A DNA stretch of 64,000 bases from Acidovorax sp. A79 (GCF_041154505.1 NZ_AP028672.1:1315001-1379000); one strand, 5' to 3'; numbered from the stretch's first letter, positions 30,184 through 41,647 are shown. Translations and numbers: made by a program. The notes: generated by a model from the sequence alone, not told the origin.

Positions 30184-30863
30184 AGATTCTTTGCTTTCAA
30201 TGTGGCCAGCATGGCCACCGCTGCGGCCTGCTCGCCTGCCCGGCGGGAGCCGCCGATGCCACGCTCGGTCAGGCCCAACTCGGGAATGTCGCATTCGACA
30301 TCGAAGGTCTGGCGGTGCGCCGCCCCGACCGTCGCCACCACGCGGTACTGCGGCAGCTTCATTTTGCGGCCCTGGAGCCACTCCTGCAACGCGGTTTTGG
30401 CATCCTTGGACGCCGCCTGCATCTGCGGGTTGATCTCGACACCCTGGAACAGGCGGTGCACCAGCGCCTCCGCGTTGCCATACCCCGCGTCAAGGTACAC
30501 CGCGCCGATGAGCGCCTCCAGCGCATCGGCCAGGATGGACGGCCGCTGCTGGCCGCCGGATTTGGACTCGCCTTCACCCAGGCGCAGCACCTCGGAAATC
30601 TTGAGGCCCAGCGCCAGATGGTGCAGGGTGTCCTGCTTGACGAGGTTGGCACGGACACGGGACAGATCCCCCTCCGGCAGGGCCGACAGCCGCTGGTACA
30701 GCAGGCTCGCGACCGCGAGATTCAGCACGGAGTCCCCCAGGAACTCCAGCCGCTCATTGTGATCGGCCGAAAAACTGCGGTGCGTGGTGGCGCGCTGGAG
30801 AAGGGATGGATCGGAAAAAACATGCTGCAGGCGGGACTGCAGCGCTTGAAGGCCGGCGTGCAC
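30180..30863 (-). CDS. rnc: Ribonuclease III
   Basis: RNase III cuts double-stranded RNA in rRNA precursors and structured mRNAs. The 227-residue enzyme has the signature [12 protein letters not shown] (catalytic Glu/Asp at about 41-44), a second acidic cluster in [14 protein letters not shown], and a C-terminal dsRNA-binding domain ending [16 protein letters not shown]. The GTG start at 30863 overlaps the previous stop by one base. The order lepB - DUF4845 gene - rnc - era is standard in betaproteobacteria and pseudomonads. Confidence 0.96.
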   Translation of the reverse strand: MHAGLQALQSRLQHVFSDPSLLQRATTHRSFSADHNERLEFLGDSVLNLAVASLLYQRLSALPEGDLSRVRANLVKQDTLHHLALGLKISEVLRLGEGESKSGGQQRPSILADALEALIGAVYLDAGYGNAEALVHRLFQGVEINPQMQAASKDAKTALQEWLQGRKMKLPQYRVVATVGAAHRQTFDVECDIPELGLTERGIGGSRRAGEQAAAVAMLATLKAKNL

Positions 30864-31228
30864 TAGTTGGTCTGTCCTTCAAAGCGGTAGACAAGATAGG
30901 CCGGGCCCGCCAGCGCGATTTCGCGGGAGTACTTATAGGACACCACGACCTTGTCGCCACGCTTGCCCACCTCCAGGTCAATACCCCGGATCGAGGTAAT
31001 GTCATCAATCGCCGCCGCACGGTCAAAAGCCGCCCGAACACCAGCTACGGAGCTTTCTACTTTGGCCTTTTCAACGGCTTTCTTAATGGCCACATATTCA
31101 AGAAAAATGGGAACCGACTGGCCGCCAATGGCGAAAACGGCCACAGCCAGGACACCAATGAAGACCAGACCAAAAAAAGACAATCCGCGCTGGCGCGACC
31201 GGCTGGCCACGCGATGGACTTTCACCAT
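30863..31228 (-). CDS. DUF4845 small membrane protein
   Basis: The 121-residue protein has a short basic N terminus (SRSRQRG), one transmembrane helix ([19 protein letters not shown], about 16-34) and a small periplasmic domain with [12 protein letters not shown] and [11 protein letters not shown]. This is the DUF4845 family, whose genes almost always sit between lepB and rnc in this group. The helix start resembles pseudopilin or prepilin N termini but there is no clear G-F/T-E-L cleavage motif. Function unknown; a link with secretion or signal peptidase is suggested only by position. Confidence 0.8.
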   Translation of the reverse strand: MVKVHRVASRSRQRGLSFFGLVFIGVLAVAVFAIGGQSVPIFLEYVAIKKAVEKAKVESSVAGVRAAFDRAAAIDDITSIRGIDLEVGKRGDKVVVSYKYSREIALAGPAYLVYRFEGQTN

Positions 31229-31267
31229 GATGTATTCCCTCTCCTTGTTTGCCTTGACGGCCGTGGC

Positions 31268-32241
31268 TTAGTGGAATGAACCGATACGCTTGAGGTTACC
31301 GAAATTCATCCAGACAAAAAAGGCCTTTCCGACGATATTGCCTTCTGGAACGAATCCCCAGTAGCGCGAATCGAGCGAGTTGTCCCGGTTGTCCCCCATC
31401 ATGAAATAGTGGCCTTCCGGCACCTTGCAGACGACGCCCTCGACACTGTAGCGGCAGTTCTGCCGGTAGGCAAAATTGCTCGCGCCCTGTACGAAGGCAG
31501 GAACATCGGGGTTGTTCAGCAAGCGATGCGGCTGCGGGCCCAGCTGCTCTTCAAACTGCTTGAAGTAGCGCATCGAATCCTCTTCGAAGAAATCCGGCGC
31601 TGCCTTGGTATCCACCGCTTGGCCGTTGATCGTGAGGCGCTTGTTGAGGTAGGCGACCTCGTCCCCCGGCACGCCGACCACCCGCTTGATGTAGTCCAGG
31701 CTGGGCTGTGGCGGGTAGCGAAACACCAGCACATCCCCCCGCGCAGGCTTGGTGCCTTCGGTGATCTTGGTGTGGATGACCGGCAGGCGGATACCGTAGG
31801 TGAACTTGTTCACCAGGATCAGGTCGCCCACCAGCAGCGTGGGAATCATGGAACCCGACGGAATCTTGAAAGGCTCGAACAGAAATGACCTCAGCAGGAA
31901 CACCGCGACGATCACCGGGAAGAGTCCTGCGGTCCAGTCCAGCCACCAGGGCTGCATGAGCAGCCTCCCCTTGGCTTCCTGGACATCCACATCAACTTTC
32001 TGGATGCCCATGCGGTCCAGTTCGGCGCGGCGCTGCACGGCGGCATCTTCCACGGCCTGGGCAGCCCGGCGGCGCTGCGGCAAAAAGTACAGCCGCTCGG
32101 CCAGCCAGTAGGCACCCGTGACCACCGTGGCCAGGAACAACAGCAGGGCAAAGTTGCCTTCCACGGCCCCAAAGTACCAAGCGCCGATATACCCGCCAAA
32201 TGCGGCCAGCACCACAGAGGTGAGAATCTGCATGGCCTGCA

Positions 32242-32242
<1 letters not shown>
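31268..32242 (-). CDS. lepB: Signal peptidase I
   Basis: LepB cleaves signal peptides of exported proteins at the periplasmic face of the inner membrane. The 324-residue enzyme has two N-terminal helices separated by a cytoplasmic basic loop, then the S26 catalytic core: nucleophile Ser131 in IPSGSMIPTL and general base Lys186 in YIKRVVGVPGDEV. MGDNRDNSLDSRYWGFVP is box E. It follows lepA with one shared base (32242), the classic lepA-lepB operon. Confidence 0.96.
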
Positions 32243-34050
<1,808 letters not shown>

Positions 34051-34094
34051 CAACGGAAAGCGTCAAGTGATTGAATTAAAACGGAGCACACAAG

Positions 34095-34125
34095 AAAAAA
34101 GGGCGCGTCGAATGGCGACGCGCCC
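34095..34125 (-). terminator. Strong rho-independent terminator or attenuator just upstream of lepA
   Basis: GGGCGCGTCG (34101-34110) pairs perfectly with CGACGCGCCC (34116-34125) around a 5-nt loop. On the minus strand the hairpin is followed by six T residues. It ends about 45 nt before the lepA start codon. It may end the mucD transcript (with a long 3' region), end a small RNA, or act as an attenuator for the lepA operon. Confidence 0.85.
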
Positions 34126-34165
34126 TGAACCAACAATCATTGGCAACTGCGATAGTTGGAGCTTC

Positions 34166-34171
34166 ATTGTA
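34166..34171 (-). promoter_or_regulatory. Candidate -10 box for a short RNA or lepA leader
   Basis: TACAAT on the minus strand, about 40 nt before the terminator hairpin at 34125. The -35 region 17 nt upstream is only a T-rich match (TTTTCC). A transcript from here would be about 65-75 nt long if it stopped at the terminator. This is a weak call made from one good hexamer and the position. Confidence 0.3.
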
Positions 34172-34241
34172 GGCAAAAAGCCCGCAGGAAAAAGCCCATA
34201 CGACTGCATCCAGGGGGAGTTGCCAGGGTGCAACAGGGATT

Positions 34242-34309
34242 TTATTCACAACTTATTCACAGTCTGCACAACAACAACGCTGGACAACTTGTGGGTGAGC
34301 TGTGGATCA
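34242..34309. other. Cluster of DnaA-box-like sites
   Basis: Two exact TTATTCACA sites lie at 34242-34250 and 34253-34261 (consensus TTATNCACA). TGTGGATCA at 34301-34309 is the reverse complement of a box with one mismatch, and CTTGTGGGTGA just before it is a weaker inverted match. No dnaA, dnaN or parAB gene is near, so this is not an obvious oriC; a DnaA-titration or DnaA-regulated site is possible. Confidence 0.45.
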
Positions 34310-34558
34310 GCTGTGCATTGCACCAGCGCATCCCGCATCGTGAATCCGCGCCTGGCCAATATACAGATTAGCGTTGAACAGGAGCCTCTATTCTATCGAA
34401 TCCAGTTGATAGACCCTGAAAAAGTTAGCAAAAGCTAACATTCATGCCTTCGGAGAGGCTCCAGCAAAAACGCCAAAAAACCTTTCGCCGCGGTCGAATA
34501 GCCCATTGCAAAAGTGGGGAATCGCCGCCCAGGCGCCCCCACCCGCACATCCGACGCC

Positions 34559-36025
34559 TCAGCGTCCGGGCCGGATCAAGGCATATTGCGCCCACTCTCC
34601 GCGTCGGTACAGCACATTGATGGCCTTGCTCTTGTCCGCCTTTGCCAGCACGGCTTCGAACTCCTTGACCCCCGATACCTCGGTGTTTGCGATCGCAAGA
34701 ATCACGTCACCTTCGCGCAGGCCGGCACGCGCGGCAGCCTCCGTGGCGGTCGCCACCAGTACCCCTCCCTTGACCTTGAGTTCCTTCTTCTGCGCATCGG
34801 AAAGTTCAATCACCGCCAGCCCGATTTGCTGCGCAGCGGCCGATGCCTTGGGCTTCTCTTCCCGTTCTGCCGCTTTGGCGGCCGCGGGCTTGTCAGGCTC
34901 GATCTCGGCAATGGTGATGCCCAGATCCCGCGAAGCGCCCCGGCGGAATACGGTCATGGTGCTCTTGGTGCCGGGCTTGGTGTTGCCCACCAGCCGGGGC
35001 AAATCAGCCACCTTCTCGATGGTCTTGCCATCGAAACGGGTGATGATGTCCCCCGCTTCCACCCCGGCCTTGTCTGCCGGCGATCCAGCCTCCACGCCGG
35101 TCACCAGGGCCCCCTGCGCCTTGCCCAGGCCAATCGATTCCGCCACGTCCTTGGTGACCTGTCCGATCTGCACGCCGATGCGACCCCGCGTGACCCGCCC
35201 GGACGCGCGCAATTGTTCGCTCACCCGGATGGCTTCATCCATCGGGATGGCAAACGAAATACCCATGAATCCACCCGAGCGCGAATAGATCTGGCTGTTG
35301 ATCCCCACCACCTCGCCGCGCATGTTGATCAGGGGCCCCCCCGAGTTCCCAGGGTTGATGGCCACGTCGGTCTGGATGAAGGGCAGGTAGTCGCCGGTAT
35401 CGCGCTGCTTGGCACTGACGATGCCCGCGGTCACCGTGTTCTCCAGCCCGAAAGGCGAGCCAATCGCCATGACCCACTCTCCGACACGCAGGCGCCCCAG
35501 ATCACCCACCTTCACTGCGGGCAGCCCGGTGGCCTCGATCTTGACCACGGCCACGTCCGTGCGCTTGTCCGCGCCGATGATCTTGGCCTTGAACTCACGC
35601 TTGTCGGTCAGCGTGACGATCACCTCATCGGCCCCCTCCACGACATGCGCGTTCGTCATGACAAACCCGTCCGTGGTCAGGATGAAGCCCGAGCCCACGC
35701 CACGGGGCTGCTCGTCGTCCTGGGGCCGCTGCGGGCGCTGCTGCCTCGGCACGTTGGGAATCGGCACTCCGAAACGGCGGAAGAACTCCAGCATTTCCTC
35801 GTCCATGCCATTCGCGCTCGCGCGGCTCGACGCCTTTTCCACGGTCCGTATGTTGACCACGGACGGGCCCACCTGGTCCACCAGGTCGGTAAAGTCTGGC
35901 AGGCCACGCACAGCTGCGGCGGGCTGCGCGAAGGCGGCCTGGGGCAAAAACGCTCCACCGGCAACCCCGGCGAACATGCACGCAAATGCTACGGAGCGCA
36001 GCGCATTTCCATCGAACTTCGGCAT
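34559..36025 (-). CDS. mucD: Periplasmic serine protease of the DegP/HtrA family (MucD)
   Basis: This is a 488-residue DegP-like protease-chaperone. The signal peptide ends AAFA before Gln34. The trypsin-like triad is His127 (TNAHVV), Asp157 (RTDVAVV) and Ser228 (PGNSGGPL), followed by two PDZ domains (about 275-365 and 385-480). It clears misfolded envelope proteins. It is the fourth gene of the sigma-E module after rpoE, rseA and rseB. Tandem ATG codons occur at 36028 and 36025; I take the second because the AAAGG upstream is better spaced from it. A 167-nt gap to rseB contains a possible sigma-E-type promoter. Confidence 0.94.
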   Translation of the reverse strand: MPKFDGNALRSVAFACMFAGVAGGAFLPQAAFAQPAAAVRGLPDFTDLVDQVGPSVVNIRTVEKASSRASANGMDEEMLEFFRRFGVPIPNVPRQQRPQRPQDDEQPRGVGSGFILTTDGFVMTNAHVVEGADEVIVTLTDKREFKAKIIGADKRTDVAVVKIEATGLPAVKVGDLGRLRVGEWVMAIGSPFGLENTVTAGIVSAKQRDTGDYLPFIQTDVAINPGNSGGPLINMRGEVVGINSQIYSRSGGFMGISFAIPMDEAIRVSEQLRASGRVTRGRIGVQIGQVTKDVAESIGLGKAQGALVTGVEAGSPADKAGVEAGDIITRFDGKTIEKVADLPRLVGNTKPGTKSTMTVFRRGASRDLGITIAEIEPDKPAAAKAAEREEKPKASAAAQQIGLAVIELSDAQKKELKVKGGVLVATATEAAARAGLREGDVILAIANTEVSGVKEFEAVLAKADKSKAINVLYRRGEWAQYALIRPGR

Positions 36026-36077
36026 CATCGACCTTTCGTGAATTGTGACGAACGCAGTCATCAAACTGTATGTAACT

Positions 36078-36104
36078 GTGAAGAGTGTGCGGCCATTTGG
36101 TTCC
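36078..36104 (-). promoter_or_regulatory. Possible sigma-E-type promoter for mucD
   Basis: On the minus strand GGAACC (36104-36099) resembles the sigma-E -35 element GGAACTT. About 16 nt later TCACA resembles the -10 element. It lies about 50 nt upstream of the mucD start, where separate envelope-stress control would be sensible. The match is partial. Confidence 0.3.
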
Positions 36105-36192
36105 CGCGCTGACAGTGCTGTCTGCATGCCCCTCTGAAGGGCAGGCCGCAACCCGCAGCGGCCCGCCACCCCACGGAGTGGCAGCCGCGCAA

Positions 36193-37272
36193 TCAGCGGG
36201 TGCGCTCCAGTTGCCCGGCAAACAGGCGAAGGGTCTGCAGCGGCACCTCTCCGACCGCGGTGAGCCACACATCGGGCAAGACCCGCATCGCCAGCAATTG
36301 GGTGGCGCCCATGCTCGACACCTGGGGCTGCGCCGGGTGCCGCTGGGGATCAAACGGCTCCACGAACAGCGAGACCGACGCGAGGCCATCGGAGTACAGG
36401 CATTGCAGAATGCCCTGGGCATCGTCCGCGGCAGACACCGCGCGCCGATGGCAACTCACCGGAACAAATCCCGCGACCGGCTGGCGCAAGGCCCACCCCT
36501 CGGCCGACGCGGTGGTCTTGACCACGGCCGGTGCCACGACCTTGTAGCCCTCCGTGGCATCCATCAGGCGCGAGAGCTGCTCCACTCGCACGGGCGCATT
36601 CAGATCCAGCTCTGAAAAGGCGGCCTGCTCCAGAACGCGGCCATCCGCAGCCAGTGTCTGCAGCTTCACGACAAGGCCGGTGTCCCGCTCGCTCCACAGC
36701 CTGTAGCCGAAACGCAGGGAGTCCACCGGCTTGAACCACACCACGTCCGCGACAAAACCCGCCACCCGCTCCTGCCCCACCGAACGCGAGACATAGAACT
36801 GGGAGATCGACGTGCCGTTGACCACAGGAACGCGCGGAAACTGCCCCGAGGCTTCGCGGCGGTCCGAGCGGACCACCCGGGACTGGGGCCAGAAAGTGCG
36901 CACCTCGTCATCGCGCCGGAAAATAGTCCGCGGCGTGCCGCTCAGCGCCTCCACGCGCTCCATCTGCTGCTGCCCTTCACAGGCGTGCCAGATGCGCGAA
37001 CTGGCCATCGCGCCCGAGGCTGCAAGCACCACGAAGGTTCCCGCATAGGGCCGGATGCAGGGCGCGCTGTGCATGCGCTCAATCCACTGCACGATGGTGC
37101 GCGCCGCGGGCACCGGGGCCGCGTCTCCCAACGGACGAGGCGACTTTTCCGGTTGCGCCTCCCCCATCGCGGCGGAAAGCCCCGCCACGCACAGAAGCAC
37201 CGCCACCCACCCGGACCTGAACCACCGGCATGGCACAATCACGCTATTGCCCGCAACCCCTGTATTGGTCAT
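36193..37272 (-). CDS. rseB: Sigma-E regulatory protein RseB/MucB
   Basis: RseB binds the periplasmic part of the anti-sigma factor RseA and shields it from DegS until lipid or LPS signals release it. The 359-residue protein has an N-terminal hydrophobic export signal (VAVLLCVAGLSAAMG), the lipoprotein-carrier-like first domain starting WIERMHSAP and YAGTFVV, and the smaller RseB C-terminal domain with LRQPVAGFVPVSCHRR. The ATG at 37272 is the first in frame; a start a few codons later would also leave a good signal peptide. It lies between rseA and mucD on the same strand. Confidence 0.88.
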   Translation of the reverse strand: MTNTGVAGNSVIVPCRWFRSGWVAVLLCVAGLSAAMGEAQPEKSPRPLGDAAPVPAARTIVQWIERMHSAPCIRPYAGTFVVLAASGAMASSRIWHACEGQQQMERVEALSGTPRTIFRRDDEVRTFWPQSRVVRSDRREASGQFPRVPVVNGTSISQFYVSRSVGQERVAGFVADVVWFKPVDSLRFGYRLWSERDTGLVVKLQTLAADGRVLEQAAFSELDLNAPVRVEQLSRLMDATEGYKVVAPAVVKTTASAEGWALRQPVAGFVPVSCHRRAVSAADDAQGILQCLYSDGLASVSLFVEPFDPQRHPAQPQVSSMGATQLLAMRVLPDVWLTAVGEVPLQTLRLFAGQLERTR

Positions 37273-37305
37273 CGCACGGTCTCAGCACAAAGAGCCATCC
37301 TTGAC

Positions 37306-37974
37306 TCAGCGGCCGGGTGTCTCAAATGTCGCATTGCGCAGGAAGCCCGCGGGCATCTGCAGGGCGGAAGTGCTGCCAAACTGCTTGTGCGCCGCCAGCA
37401 ACTCGTCCAGGCGGGGATCGCGAATCATCACCTGTGCCCCACCTTCGGCATCCGCCACGGCCACCACGGGCGTGCCAGCGGTGCTGGGCGCGGATTCCGG
37501 CGCAAGAGCGAGCTGGGCACCGCCCGACGGACCCGCCGCACCAGTGCCTTGCAGGCCAGCCAAGGAGGTCCATCCAATCGCGGCCACCGCCGCCAGCGAC
37601 GCAAAACCAGCGACCATCTTCCAGCGGAAGACGGACGCATTGGCGGCACTCTCCATCACGGGAGCCACCACTGCCACCTGCACCGGGGGCTGAACGCCCA
37701 GGGCAGGCCCTTCCTTGGCGAGCTCATCGCGCAGCCGTGCCATGAAATCCGGGCTGGAGGGCCGCGCCAGATCGGACGAACGCAATACGTCACCCACCAG
37801 GTGGTAGAGCTGCCACGCCGCATGCCCCTCGGCTTGCTCCGCGTAGGCCAGGGCATCGGCCAACTCATCCCCCTGCAACTGGCCATCGGCCAGTGCAGAC
37901 AACTGTTCGCGCCTGTGCATCTCATTCACCACGGCGCCCTCTGCCAATCCATCGCTACGTACAGCCTTGTTCAT
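37306..37974 (-). CDS. rseA: Anti-sigma-E factor RseA/MucA
   Basis: RseA is a single-pass inner membrane protein whose cytoplasmic end holds sigma-E inactive. The 222-residue protein has the RseA N-terminal domain (EQLSALADGQLQGDELADAL), a transmembrane helix near residues 119-140 (MVAGFASLAAVAAIGWTSLA) and an Ala/Gly/Pro-rich periplasmic tail with QLALAPESAP. It starts 9 nt after the rpoE stop. The short and low-complexity tail is typical of betaproteobacteria. Confidence 0.88.
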   Translation of the reverse strand: MNKAVRSDGLAEGAVVNEMHRREQLSALADGQLQGDELADALAYAEQAEGHAAWQLYHLVGDVLRSSDLARPSSPDFMARLRDELAKEGPALGVQPPVQVAVVAPVMESAANASVFRWKMVAGFASLAAVAAIGWTSLAGLQGTGAAGPSGGAQLALAPESAPSTAGTPVVAVADAEGGAQVMIRDPRLDELLAAHKQFGSTSALQMPAGFLRNATFETPGR

Positions 37975-37983
37975 TTCATTACC

Positions 37984-38610
37984 TCACCACCGTTTGCCCG
38001 ACTGGTTTTCAAGCAAGGGGCGCACTTTTGCCGAAATGGCCTCACGCGCCCGGAAAATCCGGGACCGCACCGTGCCAATGGGGCAATCCATGGCCGTTGC
38101 GATCTCTTCGTAACTCAGTCCCTCGATCTCGCGCAAGGTCACCGCCTGGCGCAGATCTTCGGGTAATGCCTCCATGGCCGCATTGACGGCTTGCGCGATT
38201 TCTCGGGCCGCGAGCACGGTTTCGGGGGTTTCTTCGCTGGTTAGTTCGTGTCCGAGGCGGGAAGTTTCATCTTCATCCTCATTCCCTCGCAGCGCATTCT
38301 CCGAAATGACGGGATTGCGTTTCATGTCCATCAGCGCCTTCTTGGCGGTATTGACGGCAATCCGGTAGAGCCAGGTGTAGAACTGCGCATCGCCGCGGAA
38401 CTGATGCAGCGCGCGGTAGGCACGGATGAACGTCTCCTGTGCGATGTCCTGCACGAGGTCGGTGTCGCGCACCATGCGCCCAATGAGGCGCTCGATGCGG
38501 CGCTGGTACTTGATGACCAGTAGCTCATAGGCGCGCTGATCGCCCGCCACCGTGCGCTCCACCAGTTGGAGATCGCTGTCTTCGGAAGGGGAAGGCGGAA
38601 TTACAGTCAT
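37984..38610 (-). CDS. rpoE: RNA polymerase sigma-E factor (RpoE/AlgU)
   Basis: This ECF sigma factor controls the envelope stress response. The 208-residue protein has region 2 (YELLVIKYQRRIERLIGRM, DIAQETFIRAYRAL, FYTWLYRIAVNTAKK) and region 4 (LPEDLRQAVTLREIEGLSY, PIGTVRSRIFRARE). The start is the ATG at 38610. The next upstream gene ends 6 nt away, so rpoE may share a transcript with it. TATATT on the minus strand near 38690, inside that gene, is a possible additional -10 box. Confidence 0.96.
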   Translation of the reverse strand: MTVIPPSPSEDSDLQLVERTVAGDQRAYELLVIKYQRRIERLIGRMVRDTDLVQDIAQETFIRAYRALHQFRGDAQFYTWLYRIAVNTAKKALMDMKRNPVISENALRGNEDEDETSRLGHELTSEETPETVLAAREIAQAVNAAMEALPEDLRQAVTLREIEGLSYEEIATAMDCPIGTVRSRIFRAREAISAKVRPLLENQSGKRW

Positions 38611-38616
38611 GGATAC

Positions 38617-39129
38617 TCAGGATTCACGCCCCACGGCTGCTGCCGGGGCGGTTTCGTCAGCGTTGCCAGCGCCCGGTCTGGGGCGCGAATATACCGCACG
38701 GCGCAGATCCATCCAACGTTCAGGCTGGGTGGAACGCTCCAGCCACAGCCAGATGCGGCCGCGCCCCGCGGGCCGCGCATGCAGCCACAGATGCGATTGC
38801 ACGTCGAGAAGGACTTCCGGGGAAGCGGAAAGTGCCGCCAATGTGTCGCCGGGCTGCCCACTCTCCAGAGCCCAGGACTGTCCGTCCCAGCGAATGGCAC
38901 CAGAAAGCTGGTGAACCCAGAAGTGCAGTGCGCTGGCGGCGGCCACGAGCCAGAGCCCGCCGCCGGCCAGAACAGGCCAGAGGGAGCCCGCACCCGAGCC
39001 TCGAAAGAACCACGCGCCGAGCCCGCCCGCGCCTGCCAGCAGCGCGCCAGCCAGCACACAGCCCAGGGCACGGCTGCGCCGCAGGGGGTACAGCACCGCC
39101 GGCGGCCGCCGCGAGGAGGTCACGTCCAT
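38617..39129 (-). CDS. Small membrane protein of unknown function upstream of rpoE
   Basis: The 170-residue protein has two adjacent transmembrane helices (about 24-43, with ALGCVLAGALLAGAGGLGAW, and 50-70, with LWPVLAGGGLWLVAAAS). They are followed by a domain with IRWDGQSWALE and LWLHARPAGRGRIWLWLERS and a basic ending. I recognise no family; the helical hairpin plus beta-rich tail resembles the YgfX (CptA) / toxin-like proteins found beside succinate dehydrogenase genes, but this is only a similarity of layout. It sits between fabF and rpoE. The ATG at 39129 is preferred; 15 further codons are open upstream. Confidence 0.6.
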   Translation of the reverse strand: MDVTSSRRPPAVLYPLRRSRALGCVLAGALLAGAGGLGAWFFRGSGAGSLWPVLAGGGLWLVAAASALHFWVHQLSGAIRWDGQSWALESGQPGDTLAALSASPEVLLDVQSHLWLHARPAGRGRIWLWLERSTQPERWMDLRRAVYSRPRPGAGNADETAPAAAVGRES

Positions 39130-39264
39130 GGCGCGCCACCGGTCACCAAAAGCCCACGGCCCAGGCCGGGGCACAGCTTCGCGGCAGGCCTGCCCTCGGG
39201 CTCAAGGCAACAACAAGGCAGGAAGGCCTTGTCATCCAGCGCGGCAGGATGTGATGCCAGAGAA

Positions 39265-40509
39265 TCAGACGCGTTTGAAGACCAGGGTTCCGTTGGTGCC
39301 GCCAAAACCGAAGTTGTTCTTGACGGCCACGTCGATCTTCATGTCACGCGCCGTGTTGGCGCAGTAATCCAGATCGCACTCCGGATCCTGATTCAGCAAA
39401 TTGATGGTCGGCGGCACTTTTTGCTCATGCAGCGCCAACACCGTGAAGATGCTCTCGATACCACCCGCGCCGCCCAGCAAGTGGCCGGTCATGGATTTGG
39501 TAGAACTCACCACGGTCTTGTAGGCATGGTCGCCCAAAGCCGCCTTGATGGCATTTGTTTCGTTGATGTCACCCAGGGGCGTGGAAGTACCGTGGGCGTT
39601 CAGGTAGTCGACCTGGTCGGCATTCATGCCCGCATTGCGCAAGGCGTTGAGCATGGCACGGCGCGGGCCATCCATGTTGGGGGCCGTCATGTGCCCGGCA
39701 TCGGCACTCATGCCAAAGCCGCTCAATTCTGCGTAAATCTTGGCACCCCGGGCTTTGGCATGCTCGTATTCTTCCAGCACCATCACGCCGGCGCCCTCGC
39801 CCAGCACAAAACCATCGCGGTCCTTGTCCCAGGGGCGGGATGCTGTCTTGGGGTCGTCGTTGCGGGTGGACAGGGCACGCATGGCCGCGAACCCCCCGAT
39901 GCCCAGCGGCGACACGGTGGATTCCGTGCCACCGGCGACCACCACGTCGGCATCGCCGTACTCGATCATCCGGCCGGCCTCGCCGATGCAGTGCAGGCCC
40001 GTGGTGCAGGCAGTGACCACCGCCAGGTTGGGGCCCTTGAAGCCAAAGCGCATGGACACGTGGCCCGCCACCATGTTGATGATGGACGCCGGCACGAAGA
40101 ACGGCGTGATGCGACGGGGGCCGCGGCTGACCAGTTCCGCGTGGGTGTTCTCGATCAGTGGCAGGCCACCAATCCCCGATCCGATCACACAGGCAATGCG
40201 CGTGGCGAACTCTTCGCTGAGCGCCTCACCCGTGGGCAGGCCGGCATCCTGCACCGCCTGCGCAGCTGCCGCGATGCCGAAATGAATGAAGCTGTCCATC
40301 GCGCGCGCATCCTTGGCGCTGATGTACGACTCCAGGTCAAGACCTTTGACCTCCCCCGCGATCTTGCAGGCGAAGTTCGACGCGTCGAACTTGGTGATGA
40401 GATCAATGCCGGATTTTCCGGCAAGGAGGTTGGCCCAGGATTCGGCCACCGTGTTGCCCACGGGGCTGACGCATCCCAGGCCGGTCACGACAACGCGACG
40501 ACGGCTCAT
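39265..40509 (-). CDS. fabF: Beta-ketoacyl-ACP synthase II
   Basis: FabF elongates acyl-ACP with malonyl-ACP, including the palmitoleate to vaccenate step. The 414-residue condensing enzyme has the nucleophile Cys168 in [11 protein letters not shown], the first active-site His in [12 protein letters not shown] and the second in [12 protein letters not shown]. It opens [18 protein letters not shown]. It is the last gene of the fab cluster, 48 nt downstream of acpP. Confidence 0.97.
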   Translation of the reverse strand: MSRRRVVVTGLGCVSPVGNTVAESWANLLAGKSGIDLITKFDASNFACKIAGEVKGLDLESYISAKDARAMDSFIHFGIAAAAQAVQDAGLPTGEALSEEFATRIACVIGSGIGGLPLIENTHAELVSRGPRRITPFFVPASIINMVAGHVSMRFGFKGPNLAVVTACTTGLHCIGEAGRMIEYGDADVVVAGGTESTVSPLGIGGFAAMRALSTRNDDPKTASRPWDKDRDGFVLGEGAGVMVLEEYEHAKARGAKIYAELSGFGMSADAGHMTAPNMDGPRRAMLNALRNAGMNADQVDYLNAHGTSTPLGDINETNAIKAALGDHAYKTVVSSTKSMTGHLLGGAGGIESIFTVLALHEQKVPPTINLLNQDPECDLDYCANTARDMKIDVAVKNNFGFGGTNGTLVFKRV

Positions 40510-40557
40510 GCGTAAAAAACCTTCTGCTGATCGCTTGAGTCAGGCGCAGAGCGCCGC

Positions 40558-40833
<276 letters not shown>

Positions 40834-40900
40834 CTAGCTGCTTCAGGAGAAGCCCCTCAGCAGCCCGCCGTCCGGATGAACCGGCGTTATCTTCCATCAA

Positions 40901-41647
40901 TTACATATACATGCCGCCATTGACATGCAACTCCTGCCCGGTGACATAGCCAGCCTCGCGCGAAGCCAGGTAGGCCACCGCATGGGCGATGTCTGCGGGC
41001 TTGCCCATGTGGCCCAGGGGAATCTGCGCATTGAGCGCTTTTTGCTGGTCTTCGGGCAACACGGAGGTCATGTCGGTTTCGATAAAACCCGGCGCCACAC
41101 AGTTGACCGTGATGCCGCGGCTGCCCAGTTCGCGGGCCAGTGCGCGCGCCATGCCGGCCACGCCCGCCTTGGCGGCCGCGTAGTTGGCCTGGCCTGGATT
41201 GCCCGAGGCACCCACCACGCTGGTGATGCTGATGATGCGCCCAAAACGCTGCTTCATCATCGGACGGATGGCCGCACGGCTCACGCGAAAGACGGCCTTG
41301 AGATTGGTGTCGAGCACCGCGTCCCAGTCGTCGTCCTTCATGCGCATGGCCAGCGTATCGCGGGTGATGCCCGCATTGTTCACCAGCACATGCAATCCGC
41401 CCTGCTGCTTGACGATGGCATCCAGCAGCGCATCAACGGCGGCCGCATCGTTCACGTTCAGGTTGGCGCCGCGGCAGCCCGGATAGGCCGACAGGGCCTG
41501 GCTGATGCGCTCAGCCCCCTCGTCGGTCGTGGCCGTGCCCACCACTTGATAGCCACGAACAGCCAGTTCCAGCGCAATGGCCGCGCCAATGCCGCGCGAT
41601 GCGCCTGTCACCAACGCCACCTGCGCGGCCGATGAGGTTTCCGTCAT
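40901..41647 (-). CDS. fabG: 3-oxoacyl-ACP reductase FabG
   Basis: FabG reduces beta-ketoacyl-ACP with NADPH. The 248-residue classical SDR has the cofactor loop VTGASRGIGAAIA, NNAGITRD, and the catalytic Ser143, Tyr156 and Lys160 (NYAAAKAG). It overlaps fabD by 4 nt upstream and precedes acpP. Confidence 0.97.
   Translation of the reverse strand: MTETSSAAQVALVTGASRGIGAAIALELAVRGYQVVGTATTDEGAERISQALSAYPGCRGANLNVNDAAAVDALLDAIVKQQGGLHVLVNNAGITRDTLAMRMKDDDWDAVLDTNLKAVFRVSRAAIRPMMKQRFGRIISITSVVGASGNPGQANYAAAKAGVAGMARALARELGSRGITVNCVAPGFIETDMTSVLPEDQQKALNAQIPLGHMGKPADIAHAVAYLASREAGYVTGQELHVNGGMYM

Larger units (their letters stand above)
34126..34558. other. Gene-poor 430-bp region between mucD and lepA
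   Basis: No convincing reading frame lies here. It holds, on the minus strand, a candidate -10 box at 34166-34171, two GGGCTTTTT runs (about 34175-34199), a cluster of DnaA-box-like 9-mers (34242-34309) and a small GCCT/AGGC hairpin near 34446-34459. A plus-strand frame through it (33860-34438) overlaps lepA and has no recognisable protein features. Confidence 0.6.

Noticed and set aside
34242..34309. Chromosome replication origin
   Set aside because: DnaA-like boxes alone are not enough: there is no dnaA, dnaN, gidA or parAB nearby and no clear AT-rich unwinding region.
36029..36192. A gene or a terminator in the rseB-mucD gap
   Set aside because: There is no open frame with protein features and no hairpin followed by a U-tract; only a weak promoter-like pair was kept.
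38566..40515. Plus-strand frame of 649 codons over fabF
   Set aside because: It spans several minus-strand genes and is low complexity; fabF on the other strand has all catalytic residues.
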